Shown here in pieces: positions 54,111-63,623 of a DNA stretch of 64,000 nt (positions are counted from its first letter, which is position 1; every line of letters begins with the position of its first letter). Under the pieces are notes generated by a model. The model made no database searches. It saw nothing but the letters and a program-made list of their open reading frames with translations, and was not told the origin of the DNA. Source of the DNA: Pseudomonas oryzagri (GTDB lineage Bacteria; Pseudomonadota; Gammaproteobacteria; Pseudomonadales; Pseudomonadaceae); NCBI RefSeq assembly GCF_020831405.1, contig NZ_JAJHPU010000031.1:124001-188000 (forward strand). Direction: 5' to 3'. The position numbers and the translations under genes are program-made.

Positions 54111-54493
54111 GGCGTCCACTCGGGGGGCGTTGCGAGCAAACTAACCGATCGCTGGCGCGCCATGAAGGGGTAGCCGGCGCAGGCGCCGGGCGGCGTCCAT
54201 CGCGCGCCGGGACGGCTCGCTGTGATCTCTCCGCAGGTTGTTCATCCGGGGCGTTCCCGAAATTCTGGAAGCGCGACCCACACAGCCTTGCAGGCCCCTC
54301 GCGCGCCGGGGCGACGCCCAGACCGCCACCGCCGCTCCAACGCATCAGGGGGTCTCTATGGAAAAAATCTCCGCTGCCGCAACGGCCAACGCCCCTACTC
54401 CAGCCACGACCGGCGGAGCGACACCTGCGCCGCGAAAAATCCGCCGTCGCGGCGCTATCCTGAACCTATCCAATCCATTCCCCGGAACCCGCC
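54111..54493 (+). other. Intergenic region without a secure gene
   Basis: A 383-bp gap between divergent genes. An ATG at 54358 with a GGGGG-type ribosome site opens a basic, Ala/Thr/Pro-rich frame that runs into and past the lipoprotein start; without family likeness I treat it as non-coding. Promoters of both neighbours are expected here, but none is clear. Confidence 0.4.
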
Positions 54494-54907
54494 ATGCGCG
54501 CCCTCCTCCTGCTCGCCGCGCTGACGCTGCTCGGCGCCTGCGCCAGTCCCCTGCCCCAGCCCGATCCGCAGCAGGCCTGGATCGACTTCCGCACCGAGCC
54601 CGGCGAGCTGCTGATGGCCGAAACCGTCGACAACCGGCGCATGAGCGACGGCCGCTACTTCCAGGTCGCCCCCGGCGCCCACCGCCTGGAGGTGACCTAC
54701 CGCTTCGAGGTGTTTATCGGCCCGCTGTTCACCAGCGACCCGGTGTACATGCTCTGCTACCTGCGCCTGGACTACGCCAACTTCGCCGCCGGCCAGCGCT
54801 ACCGCCTGCACGCCCGCCACTGGCAGTTCCAGACCGAATCCTGGCTCGAGGACGCCAACGGCCAGCGCCTGGCCGAGGGGCAGGAATGGCACTGCATTCC
54901 GCAGTAG
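54494..54907 (+). CDS. Small lipoprotein, copy 2
   Basis: A 137-residue lipoprotein with lipobox LGAC (Cys about 16) followed by ASPLPQPDPQQAWIDFR, GRYFQVAPGAHRLEVTYRFEV and YANFAAGQRYRLHAR, matching the paralogue at 52322-52750. Function unknown. The two copies enclose the dodecin and aminopeptidase genes. Confidence 0.82.
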   Translation: MRALLLLAALTLLGACASPLPQPDPQQAWIDFRTEPGELLMAETVDNRRMSDGRYFQVAPGAHRLEVTYRFEVFIGPLFTSDPVYMLCYLRLDYANFAAGQRYRLHARHWQFQTESWLEDANGQRLAEGQEWHCIPQ

Positions 54908-54987
54908 GAGCCAATCGGCCAGCGCCAGGGCGCGACGGTGACATGACGGCCCCAAGAGGCCACCAGCGGCTCCGCCTCGCGCATTCC

Positions 54988-55085
54988 CTGTAGGGGCGAA
55001 TTCATTCGCCAAGGGGTGCGAAGCGCCCCCGGAACCCTCAAGGGCAGGCCGCTGGCCTGCTTGGCGAATAAATTCGCCCCTACAG
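54988..55085. repeat. REP-type inverted doublet overlapping the end of trpI
   Basis: A 26-base arm starting CTGTAGGGGCGAATTCATTC (54988-55013) and its complement (55060-55085) differ at one base and enclose 46 bp, including an inner AGGCCGCTGGCCT stem. The outer end of the right arm contributes the last codon and the TAG stop of trpI. The arm sequence is typical of intergenic repeats in pseudomonads. Confidence 0.8.
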
Positions 55086-55979
55086 GTTCGCCGCCAGCTC
55101 GGCGCGCAGCCATTCGGCCAGCTCGATGGCGCGGCGGTCGCCGCCGCGCGCCGGCACCCATAGCGCCAAGCGCGCCGGCGTGGCGACGAAGCCCCAGGGC
55201 GCCTCCAACCGGCCGGCGGCCAGGTCGTCGGCGACTAGCAGTTGCGGCGCGATGGCCACGCCGAGGCCGGCCACCGCCGCCTCCAGCAGGTAGTAGAGAT
55301 GTTCGAAACCCTGGCCCAAGCTCAGCCCGGCCGGATCGAGCCCCTGCGCCCGCGCCCACTGCGGCCAGGCCTGCGGCCGCGACACCGTGTGCAGCAACGG
55401 CTCGCCGAGCAGCGCGCCGGCCGGCGCCGCGCGCAGCGCGCCGTAGCGCACGTGACGGGACGACAGCACCGGGCCGATACGCTCCTCGGCCAGCTCGAAT
55501 ACCTGCATGTCCGCCGGCCACGGCGGTGCGGCGAACCACAGGGTGGCGTCCAGCCCCGGCCGGCGCGGGTCCAGTTCGCCCTCGCTGGCCGAGAGCTGCA
55601 GGCGCAATTGCGGCAGGTCGCGCTGCAGACGGTCGAGTCGCGGGATGAACCAGCGCGCCAGCAGGCTGCCCGGACAGCCGAGCACGAACGGCGCCTGCTC
55701 GCGGCCCTCGCGCAGCTCAAAGCACACACCGCGCAGATCGTCGAAAGCTGCAGCTGCGACCGCGCTCAGCCGCTGGCCGGCATCGGTGAGTTTCACGCCG
55801 CGTCCGTCCTTGCTGAATAGCGCCACGCCGAGGTGCTCCTCCAGCGCGCGCAACTGGCGACTCACCGCCCCGTGGGTGACGTGCAGCTCCGAGGCCGCGC
55901 GGCTGACGCTGCCGAGCCGGGCGGTGGCTTCGAAGGCGCGCAGGGCGTTCAGCGGAGGAAGGTCGCGAGGCTGGCTCAT
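55080..55979 (-). CDS. trpI: Transcriptional activator of trpBA (LysR family)
   Basis: A 299-residue LysR protein with helix-turn-helix [33 protein letters not shown]. Its divergent position to trpB and the GTGAG-N5-CTGAC site between them identify TrpI, which activates trpBA with indoleglycerol phosphate. The ATG at 55979 ([20 protein letters not shown]) is the family start; the frame opens earlier. The last Leu codon and the stop lie inside the REP-type repeat. Confidence 0.93.
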   Translation of the reverse strand: MSQPRDLPPLNALRAFEATARLGSVSRAASELHVTHGAVSRQLRALEEHLGVALFSKDGRGVKLTDAGQRLSAVAAAAFDDLRGVCFELREGREQAPFVLGCPGSLLARWFIPRLDRLQRDLPQLRLQLSASEGELDPRRPGLDATLWFAAPPWPADMQVFELAEERIGPVLSSRHVRYGALRAAPAGALLGEPLLHTVSRPQAWPQWARAQGLDPAGLSLGQGFEHLYYLLEAAVAGLGVAIAPQLLVADDLAAGRLEAPWGFVATPARLALWVPARGGDRRAIELAEWLRAELAANL

Positions 55980-55981
55980 CT

Positions 55982-55996
55982 GTGAGTTTTCCTGAC
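55982..55996. promoter_or_regulatory. TrpI operator
   Basis: GTGAG (55982-55986), five bases, CTGAC (55992-55996) matches the known TrpI site pattern GTGAG-N5-CTGAC. It lies 3 bp before the trpI start codon and 116 bp before trpB, so TrpI binding could both activate trpBA and limit trpI. Confidence 0.75.
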
Positions 55997-56111
55997 AGGT
56001 CATGGCGATCTTATCGCTTTTCCCGCCGCCCGCCATTGGCTACCGTGTAGCCACTGCCGCAGGCGCGCGCCCTGCCCGCCCCTGTCGCCCCATTCCCCAC
56101 TGGAGCCAGCC

Positions 56112-57341
56112 ATGACCCAGAGCTATTCCCACGGCCCCGACGAGCGCGGCCTGTTCGGCCCGTTCGGCGGCCAGTTCGTCGCCGAAACCCTGATGCCGCT
56201 GATCAACGACCTGGCCGCCGAGTACGAGGCCGCCAAAAAAGATCCGGCGTTCCTCGAAGAACTCGCCTACTTCCAGCGCGACTACATCGGCCGCCCGAGC
56301 CCGCTGTACTACGCCGAGCGCCTGTCCGAGCACTTCGGCGGCGCGAAGATCTACTTGAAGCGCGAGGAGCTGAACCACACCGGCGCGCACAAGATCAACA
56401 ACTGCATCGGCCAGATCCTGCTGGCCAAGCGCATGGGCAAGAAGCGCATCATCGCCGAGACCGGCGCCGGCATGCACGGCGTGGCCAGCGCCACCGTGGC
56501 CGCGCGCTTCGGCCTCGAGTGCGTGGTGTACATGGGCACCACCGACATCGACCGCCAGCAGGCCAACGTCTTCCGCATGAAGCTGCTCGGCGCCAAGGTC
56601 ATCCCGGTCACCGCCGGCACCGGCACCCTCAAGGACGCCATGAACGAGGCGCTGCGCGACTGGGTGACCAACGTCGACAACACCTTCTACCTGATCGGCA
56701 CCGCCGCCGGCCCGCACCCCTACCCGGCGATGGTCCGCGACTTCCAGGCGGTGATCGGCCGCGAGACCCGCGCGCAGATCCTCGAACACGAAGGCCGCCT
56801 GCCGGACTCCGTGGTCGCCTGCATCGGCGGCGGCTCCAACGCCATCGGCCTGTTCCACGAGTTCCTCGACGAGCCGAGCGTGCAGATCGTCGGCGTCGAG
56901 GCGGCCGGCCACGGCATCGACACCGGCAAGCACGCCGCCAGCATGGCCGGCGGCAAGCCCGGCGTGCTGCACGGCAACCGCACCTTCCTGCTGCAGGACG
57001 CCGACGGGCAGATCACCGACGCCCACTCGATCTCCGCCGGCCTCGACTACCCCGGCGTCGGCCCCGAGCACGCGTGGCTGCACCACATCGGCCGCGTCGA
57101 ATACGTGCCGATCACCGACGACGAAGCCATGCAGGCCTTCCAGCACTGCTGCCGCCTGGAAGGCATCATCCCGGCGCTGGAGTCGTCCCACGCGCTGGCC
57201 GAAGCCTTCAAGCGCGCGCCCAGCCTGCCCAAGGACCACCTGATGGTGGTCAACCTGTCCGGCCGCGGCGACAAGGACATGCAGACCGTGATGCACTACC
57301 TGTCACTTGATGAGAAAGCCGCCGAGGAGACCCGCGCATGA
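56112..57341 (+). CDS. trpB: Tryptophan synthase beta chain
   Basis: A 409-residue PLP enzyme that joins indole and serine to tryptophan. Lys94 in [12 protein letters not shown] holds [15 protein letters not shown] and [11 protein letters not shown] (phosphate loop) are typical. It overlaps trpA by four bases (ATGA), so the two subunits are made together. TrpI and indoleglycerol phosphate likely activate it. Confidence 0.98.
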   Translation: MTQSYSHGPDERGLFGPFGGQFVAETLMPLINDLAAEYEAAKKDPAFLEELAYFQRDYIGRPSPLYYAERLSEHFGGAKIYLKREELNHTGAHKINNCIGQILLAKRMGKKRIIAETGAGMHGVASATVAARFGLECVVYMGTTDIDRQQANVFRMKLLGAKVIPVTAGTGTLKDAMNEALRDWVTNVDNTFYLIGTAAGPHPYPAMVRDFQAVIGRETRAQILEHEGRLPDSVVACIGGGSNAIGLFHEFLDEPSVQIVGVEAAGHGIDTGKHAASMAGGKPGVLHGNRTFLLQDADGQITDAHSISAGLDYPGVGPEHAWLHHIGRVEYVPITDDEAMQAFQHCCRLEGIIPALESSHALAEAFKRAPSLPKDHLMVVNLSGRGDKDMQTVMHYLSLDEKAAEETRA

Positions 57342-58147
57342 GCCGTCTGCAGAGCCGCTTCGCCGCACTGAAGCAAGAGAACCGCGCCGCCCTGGTCACC
57401 TTCGTCACCGCCGGCGACCCGGACTACGCCACTTCGCTGGCGATCCTCAAGGGCCTGCCGGAAGCCGGCGCCGACGTGATCGAGCTGGGCATGCCGTTCA
57501 CCGACCCGATGGCCGACGGCCCGGCGATCCAGCTGGCCAACATCCGCGCGCTGGGCGGCGGCCAGAACATGGTCAAAACCCTGCAGATGGTCCGCGAGTT
57601 CCGCACCGGCAACCAGGACACCCCGCTGGTGCTGATGGGTTACTACAACCCGATCTTCGTCTACGGCGTCGACCGCTTTATCGCTGATGCGAAAGAGGCC
57701 GGCGTCGACGGCCTGATCGTGGTCGACCTGCCGCCGGAGCACAACGACGAGCTGTGCGACCCGGCCCAGGCCGCCGGCATCGACTTTATCCGCCTGACCA
57801 CCCCGACCACCGACGACGCCCGCCTGCCCACCGTGCTGAACGGCAGCTCCGGCTTCGTCTACTACGTCTCGGTGGCCGGCGTCACCGGCGCCGGCGCGGC
57901 GACCATGGACCAGGTGGAAGAAGCGGTAGCCCGCCTGCGCCGCCACACCGACCTGCCGCTGTGCATCGGCTTCGGCATCCGCACCCCCGAACACGCCGCC
58001 GAAGTGGCCAAACGCGCCGATGGCGCGGTGGTGGGCTCGGCGCTGATCGACAAGATCGCCAAGGCGGCGTCGCCGGCCGAGGCGGTGAGTGGGGTGTTGG
58101 GGTTGTGTCGGGAGTTGGCGGAGGGGGTGCGGGGCGCGCGGGGGTAA
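57338..58147 (+). CDS. trpA: Tryptophan synthase alpha chain
   Basis: A 269-residue TIM-barrel enzyme that splits indoleglycerol phosphate to indole. Catalytic Glu49 ([11 protein letters not shown]) and Asp60 (MADGP) are present. The last 20 or so codons abruptly become G-rich (GGGGTG, TTGGGG and similar), unlike the rest of the gene; a strong terminator follows. This edge faces a low-GC island. Confidence 0.97.
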   Translation: MSRLQSRFAALKQENRAALVTFVTAGDPDYATSLAILKGLPEAGADVIELGMPFTDPMADGPAIQLANIRALGGGQNMVKTLQMVREFRTGNQDTPLVLMGYYNPIFVYGVDRFIADAKEAGVDGLIVVDLPPEHNDELCDPAQAAGIDFIRLTTPTTDDARLPTVLNGSSGFVYYVSVAGVTGAGAATMDQVEEAVARLRRHTDLPLCIGFGIRTPEHAAEVAKRADGAVVGSALIDKIAKAASPAEAVSGVLGLCRELAEGVRGARG

Positions 58148-58167
58148 ACGCGTACGCCGCTAATCAG

Positions 58168-58211
58168 AAAATAGTGCCGCCGCTTCAGGAAGAAAACGGC
58201 GGCACTATTTT
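58168..58211. terminator. Bidirectional terminator after trpA
   Basis: A 15-bp stem (58168-58182 with 58197-58211) flanked by AAAA and TTTT closes a 14-base loop. It can end trpBA on the plus strand and the convergent low-GC operon on the minus strand. Confidence 0.85.
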
Positions 58212-58280
58212 GGCTCAAACTCCTGCAAGCAAAATCGGCTTTTCAAAACAAAGATAAAATTTTATCTACCGTTGAAAAAC

Positions 58281-59474
58281 CTACTCTTCAACAGCTTGCA
58301 GAGATACCAGAACCCACTTCACAACTTCCGCACCAGAAGAAGAATTTGTTTCAACAAGCCGCTTCAGCACCACATCATAAATTCCGTTTATTTTTGAGTG
58401 AGAAACTTTTCCAACTGAATCGTCAGAAATTCTTCCGGAATAGCTCTCCCCATCAACGCTACTTCTTACGCGGTACCTTTTTGTCTGCACATCCAGACCT
58501 AGCAACTCAGCCCTAAAAGCAATAGATTCAGACATATCAATGTCGATCTGATTAACAATCTCAAAGGCCCTCCTTAACTCCTGTCGTGAAATACTTAAAG
58601 TACTCCCTCGCCCAGGATTAGGAGACCCCCACTGAATATTTATTGGAGAATTTAGCTTTGTTATTTCCCGGAGGAACGCTCTATACTTAGAGGACACGCG
58701 CCCTTTAAAAGCATGAAGCTTATTGCTTAAAAAATCCGCATTATCTCTAACATCAAGAAGATTTGTTAATTCGAGCAGAACATCAGAAGCCAGCGAGTTA
58801 TCGAATAAGTCGCTCACCCCCGCCGACTTCAACTGGATACCAAAAGACCCTTCAAAAACTTGAGTAGCCTTGAACTTGACGGCTTCCAGTATACCCGCAG
58901 GAATTGGCCCTCTAACTGTCGGCTCACCACTACAATACTGCCCAATAGAATCGACCAGGTCCTGAAACGATACCAAGACAGCACCCAGCCCCCTTATCTC
59001 TAGCTCAGGAAGTCGCGTATCTGTAGGATATAAATGTAGATTGTAAGTTTCTCGTCTTGAGCTTATAGCAGCCTCAGATGCATCCACTGCTCCAAAGCCT
59101 AATTTAACCTCTTCAGGGGATTCTAAATAAGCACCTTCGCTTGGCAAGTCGTCATCCAACAATTGTTCAGGAAATATATATTCGACAGATGACTCACCGC
59201 TCAGTCTTGACGAGACCTTAAAAAGATATCCATCTTCCGGGCTAGTATAAGCCTCTCTTAAATCCATCAACTTGGAAACCAATAGCGAAAGCCGTCCAGT
59301 TGAAATTGGCAAATACACCCACTCAAACACCTCATAATCATCAAATACAGATAATGCCAGATACTGCCCCCCAGACCTATTTTTACAAGAGAAAAGCCGA
59401 AGCACATCAAAGTATTCAAAAACATTTGTTATCGACAGCTCACCAAGAGCGGTTCTTTGTGGAAGATTAAACAC
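58281..59474 (-). CDS. DUF6575-like protein, last gene of a low-GC three-gene module
   Basis: A 397-residue soluble protein with no signal peptide or membrane helix. Its first 90 residues (LGELSITNVFEYFDVLRLFSC, VYLPISTGRLSLLVS, DLREAYTSPEDGYLFKV) recall the DUF6575 family, from memory; the rest is unlike anything I can name. A Ser-rich middle (residues about 130-190) precedes helical segments (LELTNLLDVRDNADFLSNKLHAF). The GTG start at 59474 overlaps the upstream gene by 8 bases. Codon use is AT-rich compared with trpA. Function unknown; such pairs in genomic islands often belong to conflict systems, but nothing here proves that. Confidence 0.7.
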   Translation of the reverse strand: MFNLPQRTALGELSITNVFEYFDVLRLFSCKNRSGGQYLALSVFDDYEVFEWVYLPISTGRLSLLVSKLMDLREAYTSPEDGYLFKVSSRLSGESSVEYIFPEQLLDDDLPSEGAYLESPEEVKLGFGAVDASEAAISSRRETYNLHLYPTDTRLPELEIRGLGAVLVSFQDLVDSIGQYCSGEPTVRGPIPAGILEAVKFKATQVFEGSFGIQLKSAGVSDLFDNSLASDVLLELTNLLDVRDNADFLSNKLHAFKGRVSSKYRAFLREITKLNSPINIQWGSPNPGRGSTLSISRQELRRAFEIVNQIDIDMSESIAFRAELLGLDVQTKRYRVRSSVDGESYSGRISDDSVGKVSHSKINGIYDVVLKRLVETNSSSGAEVVKWVLVSLQAVEE

Positions 59475-59874
59475 TTACCACCTCCGCCTGATGAACAGGA
59501 AGGAAAAACTCAACAAGCTCTTGAGCCTCTACAAGAGCCCAAAAAGTGTGATGATTAGCAGTTGTTCTTGATTGAGTAAGAGCGATAACGCCTGTATCTG
59601 GAGGCAAAGAGGAAGCCTTAGCAAGCCGTTTCTTTCTTAGCGCCGGAACCCGTGCAGCAGCTGCCAGACAATCTGCCTCTGTTATATAAACCGATAACCC
59701 TCGGGCTTCGCACGCCTTCTCCCCCCAATCATGCCCAGGATTAAGATCATAATACGAGAGGAAATCTTTGTGCTTTGGATTTGATCTATTAGTAAATCTA
59801 TACACCAGACCAGAGACCGGTGTTGCGTGAGTCGGTGGACAGCTATGAGGGTAATGCGACGGCCAGGCACTCAT
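59467..59874 (-). CDS. Hypothetical protein of the low-GC three-gene module
   Basis: A 135-residue soluble protein, His- and aromatic-rich. GLVYRFTNRSNPKHKDFLSYYDLNPGH and a basic stretch VPALRKKRLAKA stand out; no family recognised. The ATG at 59874 overlaps the stop of a 23-residue ORF (ATGA), and its TAA overlaps the next start, so all three are translationally coupled. Confidence 0.7.
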   Translation of the reverse strand: MSAWPSHYPHSCPPTHATPVSGLVYRFTNRSNPKHKDFLSYYDLNPGHDWGEKACEARGLSVYITEADCLAAAARVPALRKKRLAKASSLPPDTGVIALTQSRTTANHHTFWALVEAQELVEFFLPVHQAEVVSV

Positions 59875-59942
59875 GACTCAACCTGCCCCTGCTCTAACCA
59901 AAAACCGCCTGCTTCAATACGGGTAAAGCTACCTTTCACCAT
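59871..59942 (-). CDS. 23-residue ORF at the head of the low-GC module
   Basis: ATG at 59942 follows AAAGGGAG at good spacing; the product begins MVKGSFTRIE, contains GGFW and ends in VES. Its TGA overlaps the next ATG by four bases. It could be a true microprotein or a leader peptide whose translation couples the downstream gene. The 248-bp stretch beyond it (59943-60190) holds only an AT-rich promoter-like part and a hairpin. Confidence 0.5.
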   Translation of the reverse strand: MVKGSFTRIEAGGFWLEQGQVES

Positions 59943-60113
59943 TGAACTCCCTTTCTCTATATCGGCGCTTTCACGACCATCGACTTCGTGCAGGAGAGTA
60001 AATCTTAGCTATTTTCGTCAAAAAAAGGACAAATTTACGAGCGTGCCCAGACTCCCGCGTAGGGGCTCACTCTAAGCCACTCTCGCGGCTGGACGGGAGC
60101 CTCCAGAGGTCAG

Positions 60114-60137
60114 GCTCCTACGCAGGAGCGTAGGAGC
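60114..60137. terminator. Hairpin downstream of the small conserved gene
   Basis: GCTCCTACGC and GCGTAGGAGC (60114-60123 with 60128-60137) form a perfect 10-bp stem with loop AGGA. No T-run follows on the minus strand, so it may be a REP-type hairpin rather than a true terminator. Confidence 0.4.
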
Positions 60138-60190
60138 TATCAAAAATGGGCTGTGGAAAACTGCTTATCCACAACCATGCAGCGGGCCCC

Positions 60191-60511
60191 TCAGGGCAAC
60201 TGTCTGATCTCCACCACCCCCAACTCCACCGCAAGCAGATCGACCAGCGCGACCAGACTCAGGCTTTCGTAGTTGTCGAAGGTGTCCTCGTCGAGGTGCT
60301 CGACATGCACCCCGTAATGCTCCGGCGGCTGGCCCAGGGTGTTCAGCCAGATGCGCAGGTGCGGATCGCCGGGGTGCAGGAGGTAGACCGCCCGCGCGTC
60401 CTGCTGGCTCTGGGTATCCACCACGAAGGCATCCGGCCCCAGCTGCGCGGTCAGTAGCAGCAACACGTGCCGGATGTCCTGATGTTTATCCAGCGCCCAG
60501 ATATTCACCAT
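60191..60511 (-). CDS. Conserved hypothetical protein
   Basis: A 106-residue acidic protein starting MVNIWALDKHQDIRHVLLLL, with Asp/His/Glu-rich segments (LIRIWLNTLG-like LRIWLNTLG, VHVEHLDEDTFDNYE). It has no signal peptide. It looks like a small conserved pseudomonad protein of unknown function. The ATG at 60511 is the first in the frame. The 244-bp gap upstream (60512-60755) contains no supported gene. Confidence 0.65.
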   Translation of the reverse strand: MVNIWALDKHQDIRHVLLLLTAQLGPDAFVVDTQSQQDARAVYLLHPGDPHLRIWLNTLGQPPEHYGVHVEHLDEDTFDNYESLSLVALVDLLAVELGVVEIRQLP

Positions 60512-60755
60512 GCCTTGCCTCTCCCCAGTTCACTGCGTCAGCCGCGCCCAGCGGGCGGCGCAGCAGCAGGTCCAAAAACCGTCGCAGCCGTATCACAAGC
60601 AAGAAACTAACCGTTTCTGCCGGAGGTCACTTGGAGGACGGCTGTCGCGCGGGGGCAGGCTTTTCTGCGCCAGGCGGGGAGGAAGTTATCCACCGGAGCC
60701 AAGGGCCGAGGCGGGTAAGATCTGTCCACTTTTCGACAATGAAGGGCGCCGGACC

Positions 60756-61175
60756 ATGTGGCACCAATACCATTTCCAGCTCAAACCCCGCCGCCGCGGC
60801 TTTCATCTGGTGACGGAGGAAATCCTCAGCCATTGCCTGGCCATCGGCACGATCCGCGTCGGCCTGATGCATGTGTTCATCCAGCACACCTCCGCCTCGC
60901 TGACCATCAACGAGAACGCCGACCCCACGGTGCGCAGCGACTTCGAGGCCTGGTTCAACCGCGCGGTGCGCGAGGACGAGTCGTACTACCGGCACACCGA
61001 GGAAGGCAGCGACGACCTGCCGGCGCACATCAAGACCAGCCTGCTAGGCAATAGCGTGAGCGTGCCGATCAGCAACGGCCGGCCGAATCTGGGCACCTGG
61101 CAGGGCATCTACCTGGGCGAACACCGCGACCACGGCGGGGCGCGGACGCTGGTAGTGACCTTGCAGGGGGAGTGA
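60756..61175 (+). CDS. YjbQ/UPF0047 family protein (secondary thiamine-phosphate synthase type)
   Basis: A 139-residue protein with the family blocks MHVFIQHTSASLTINENADPTVR, EEGSDDLPAHIKTSLLG and LGTWQGIYLGEHRDHGG. E. coli YjbQ has weak thiamine-phosphate synthase activity; its real role is unclear. The ATG at 60756 gives the usual start; the frame is open for 82 more codons upstream, which are not family-like. Confidence 0.93.
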   Translation: MWHQYHFQLKPRRRGFHLVTEEILSHCLAIGTIRVGLMHVFIQHTSASLTINENADPTVRSDFEAWFNRAVREDESYYRHTEEGSDDLPAHIKTSLLGNSVSVPISNGRPNLGTWQGIYLGEHRDHGGARTLVVTLQGE

Positions 61176-61198
61176 GCCACCCGGTTGGAGCCGAGTTC

Positions 61199-61277
61199 GT
61201 AGGGTGGAAAACGGCGCAGCCTTTTCCACCAGCCCTTGGGGGCGGCGGACAATCGCTGCGCGAGTTGTCCACCCTAC
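61199..61277. repeat. REP-like paired palindrome, copy A
   Basis: GTAGGGTGGAAAACGGCGCA... ends in GTTGTCCACCCTAC. GGTGGAAAA pairs with TTTTCCACC as an inner hairpin and the outer ends also pair. Copy B at 61349-61429 is nearly identical. Confidence 0.85.
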
Positions 61278-61348
61278 AAGGCTGGACGCGGAGCGTCCGG
61301 GGGCCGGCTCCTCCGCAGGCGCGTGGGAGCCGTCAATGGTCCGGACTT

Positions 61349-61429
61349 GTAGGGTGGAAAACGGCGCAGCCTTTTCCACCAGCTCTTGGGTGGGCGGTGG
61401 ACAATCGCTGCGCGAGTTGTCCACCCTAC
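61349..61429. repeat. REP-like paired palindrome, copy B
   Basis: Nearly identical to copy A with two extra bases in the middle. The region between the copies holds a GC-rich hairpin (GGACGCGGAGCGTCC). No gene is supported in 61176-61497. Confidence 0.85.
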
Positions 61430-61497
61430 GGGCCAAGCGCCTCAGCCGGCATTCTTCCCAGCAAATTGCCCTTAGCCGGCGCCGCACTTCCCGCAGA

Positions 61498-62298
61498 TCA
61501 ATCCCAAACCGGCGCGAAGTCCGGGTTGGCGACCCGTTCGCCGCGGTCCAGTTCGGCGATGGCGGCCATCTCTGCGGCGCTCAGGCGCAGCCCACTCGCC
61601 GCCAGGTTGCTGGCCAGGTTCTCGCGTTTGGTCGACGACGGAATCACCGCAAAACCCTGCTGCAGCAGCCAGGCCAGCGCCACCTGGGCCGGGGTAGCGC
61701 CATGCTGCGCGGCGATGCGCTGGATCACCGGCTCGGCCAGCACCTTGCCGTAGGCCAGCGGCATGTAGGCGGTGAGGTGGATGCCCTGCGCTCGGGCGAA
61801 CTCGACCAGCTTGCGGTTCTGCAGCAGCGGGTGGATCTCCACCTGGTTGGTGGCGATCTCGCCGGCGCCGACCGCGGCGATGGCCTCGCGCAAATGCGCG
61901 ATGGTGAAATTGGATACGCCGATGGCGGCGGTCAGGCCCTGGCGCTTGGCTTCCAGCAGCTCGTCCATGTACTGCGCCACCAGCACGGCATCGCCGGGCG
62001 AGGGCCAGTGGATCAGGGTGAGGTCGACCCGCTCCAGGCCGAGCTTTTCCAGGCTCTCGCGCAGGCTGGGGATAAGTTTTCCGGCGGCGAGGTTGTCGGT
62101 CCAGATCTTGGTGGTGACGAACAGCTCTTCACGGGCCACGCCGCTGTCGGCGATGGCCTGGCCGACGGCGGCCTCGTTGCCGTAGATCTGCGCGGTGTCG
62201 ATGTGCCGGTAGCCGAGTTCCAGGCCGCTGCGCAGCGAGTCGATGACGATCTGGTCCTGGAGACGGAAGGTGCCGAGGCCAAGGGATGGGATCTGCAT
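61498..62298 (-). CDS. dkgB: Aldo/keto reductase, 2,5-diketo-D-gluconate reductase B-like
   Basis: A 266-residue NADPH-dependent reductase. [28 protein letters not shown] (Asp and catalytic Tyr), and [14 protein letters not shown] (NADPH site) are visible; length equals that of E. coli DkgB, which reduces diketogluconate and methylglyoxal. The ATG at 62298 matches the family start. It follows the MFS gene by 16 bp and is probably co-transcribed. Confidence 0.93.
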   Translation of the reverse strand: MQIPSLGLGTFRLQDQIVIDSLRSGLELGYRHIDTAQIYGNEAAVGQAIADSGVAREELFVTTKIWTDNLAAGKLIPSLRESLEKLGLERVDLTLIHWPSPGDAVLVAQYMDELLEAKRQGLTAAIGVSNFTIAHLREAIAAVGAGEIATNQVEIHPLLQNRKLVEFARAQGIHLTAYMPLAYGKVLAEPVIQRIAAQHGATPAQVALAWLLQQGFAVIPSSTKRENLASNLAASGLRLSAAEMAAIAELDRGERVANPDFAPVWD

Positions 62299-62314
62299 GG
62301 GGATATCTCCTGGA

Positions 62315-63523
62315 TCAGTGGCCGGCGACCAGCGCCGAATGGGTTTGAGCAAGTTCGGCCGGCGGATCGCGGCGCTCCAGGCGGCCGGCCCAGGCGGTCA
62401 GGAGCAGGGCGCCGAGCACCACCAGCGCGCCGATCCAGGCGGTATGGATCAGCCCGAGGCCGGCGACGATGTGCCCGCCGAGCCAGGCGCCGCCGGCGAT
62501 GCCGAGGTTGAAGGCGGCGATGTTCAGCCCGGAGGCGACGTCCACCGCCTGCGGCGCGTGCTGCTGCGCCTGGCGCACCACGTAGAGCTGCAGGCCGGGT
62601 ACGTTGCCGAAGGCCACGGCGCCCCACAGCAGCACGGTGAGCAGCGCCAGCCAGGGGTTGGCGGCGGTGAAGGTGAGCGCCAGCAGCACGGCGGCGAGCA
62701 GGGCGAAGATCAGCTTGAGCGCGCCGATCGGTCCGCGGCGGTCGGCCAGCTTGCCGCCCCAGATGTTGCCGACCGCCACCGAGACGCCGTAGACCAGCAA
62801 CACCACGCCGACCATCGAGGCGTCGAAGCCGCTGACCTCCTGGAGGATGGGCGCGAGGAAGGTGAAGGCGGTGAAGGTGCCGCCGTAGCCCAGCGCGGTC
62901 ATCGCGTAGACCAGCAGCAGGCGCGGCTGCCTGAGCACCGCCAGCTGGGTGAGCAGGGCGGCCGGCGGCGCGTGGCGGATGTCGCGCGGCACGAACAGCA
63001 GGCTGCCGACGAAGGCGATCACCCCCAGCGCGGACACGGCGAGGAAGGTCTCCCGCCAACCCAGGTGCTGGCCGATAAAGGTGCCCAGCGGCACACCGGT
63101 GACCAGCGCCACGGTCAGCCCGGTGAACATGATGGCGATGGCGCTGGCCGCCTTCTCCTTGGCCACCAGGCTGGTGGCGATGGTCGAGCCGATCGAGAAG
63201 AACACGCCGTGGGCCAGGCCGGTGACGATGCGCGCGGCGATCAGCGACTCGTAGCCGGGCGCCTGCCAGGCCAGCAGGTTGCCGGCGGTGAACAGCACCA
63301 TCAGGCCGAGCAGCAGGGCCTTGCGCGGCACCCGGCCGGTCAGCGCGGTGAGCAGCGGGGCGCCGACCGCCACGCCGAGGGCGTAGAGGCTGACCAAGAG
63401 GCCCGCCGAGGGCAGGTCGACGCCGAGGTCGGCGGCGATGGTGGGCAGAAGGCCGACGATGACGAACTCCGTCGTGCCGATGGCAAAGGCGCTCAGCGTG
63501 AGCGCGAGCAGGGCGATGGGCAT
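62315..63523 (-). CDS. MFS efflux transporter (DHA1 family)
   Basis: A 402-residue membrane protein with 12 hydrophobic segments. The first helix [24 protein letters not shown] and [28 protein letters not shown] (motif C-type) fit drug or sugar exporters such as YdhP/AraJ. The ATG at 63523 is preferred over a TTG five codons upstream. It diverges from the LysR gene at 63624, which likely controls it together with dkgB. Confidence 0.9.
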   Translation of the reverse strand: MPIALLALTLSAFAIGTTEFVIVGLLPTIAADLGVDLPSAGLLVSLYALGVAVGAPLLTALTGRVPRKALLLGLMVLFTAGNLLAWQAPGYESLIAARIVTGLAHGVFFSIGSTIATSLVAKEKAASAIAIMFTGLTVALVTGVPLGTFIGQHLGWRETFLAVSALGVIAFVGSLLFVPRDIRHAPPAALLTQLAVLRQPRLLLVYAMTALGYGGTFTAFTFLAPILQEVSGFDASMVGVVLLVYGVSVAVGNIWGGKLADRRGPIGALKLIFALLAAVLLALTFTAANPWLALLTVLLWGAVAFGNVPGLQLYVVRQAQQHAPQAVDVASGLNIAAFNLGIAGGAWLGGHIVAGLGLIHTAWIGALVVLGALLLTAWAGRLERRDPPAELAQTHSALVAGH

Positions 63524-63623
63524 GGATTGGCTCCGCAAGGGACTGGATGGCGTGCAGTCTCCACGGCAGACTCATGCGGAAAAACCCGGTAGTGCGCCAA
63601 AGATATTTGCCGAGGAGTCACGA

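Noticed and set aside
54358-54993. Plus-strand frame with a GGGGG ribosome-like site
   Set aside because: It runs through the whole lipoprotein gene in another frame and is Pro/Arg-rich; at most its first 40 codons could be real.
59827-60075. Plus-strand frame opposite the 23-residue ORF
   Set aside because: Lies antisense to the coupled module and lacks a ribosome site; low-quality composition.
60510-60755. N-terminal extension of the YjbQ gene
   Set aside because: Other YjbQ proteins start at the ATG at 60756; the extension is Arg/Gln-rich without a domain.
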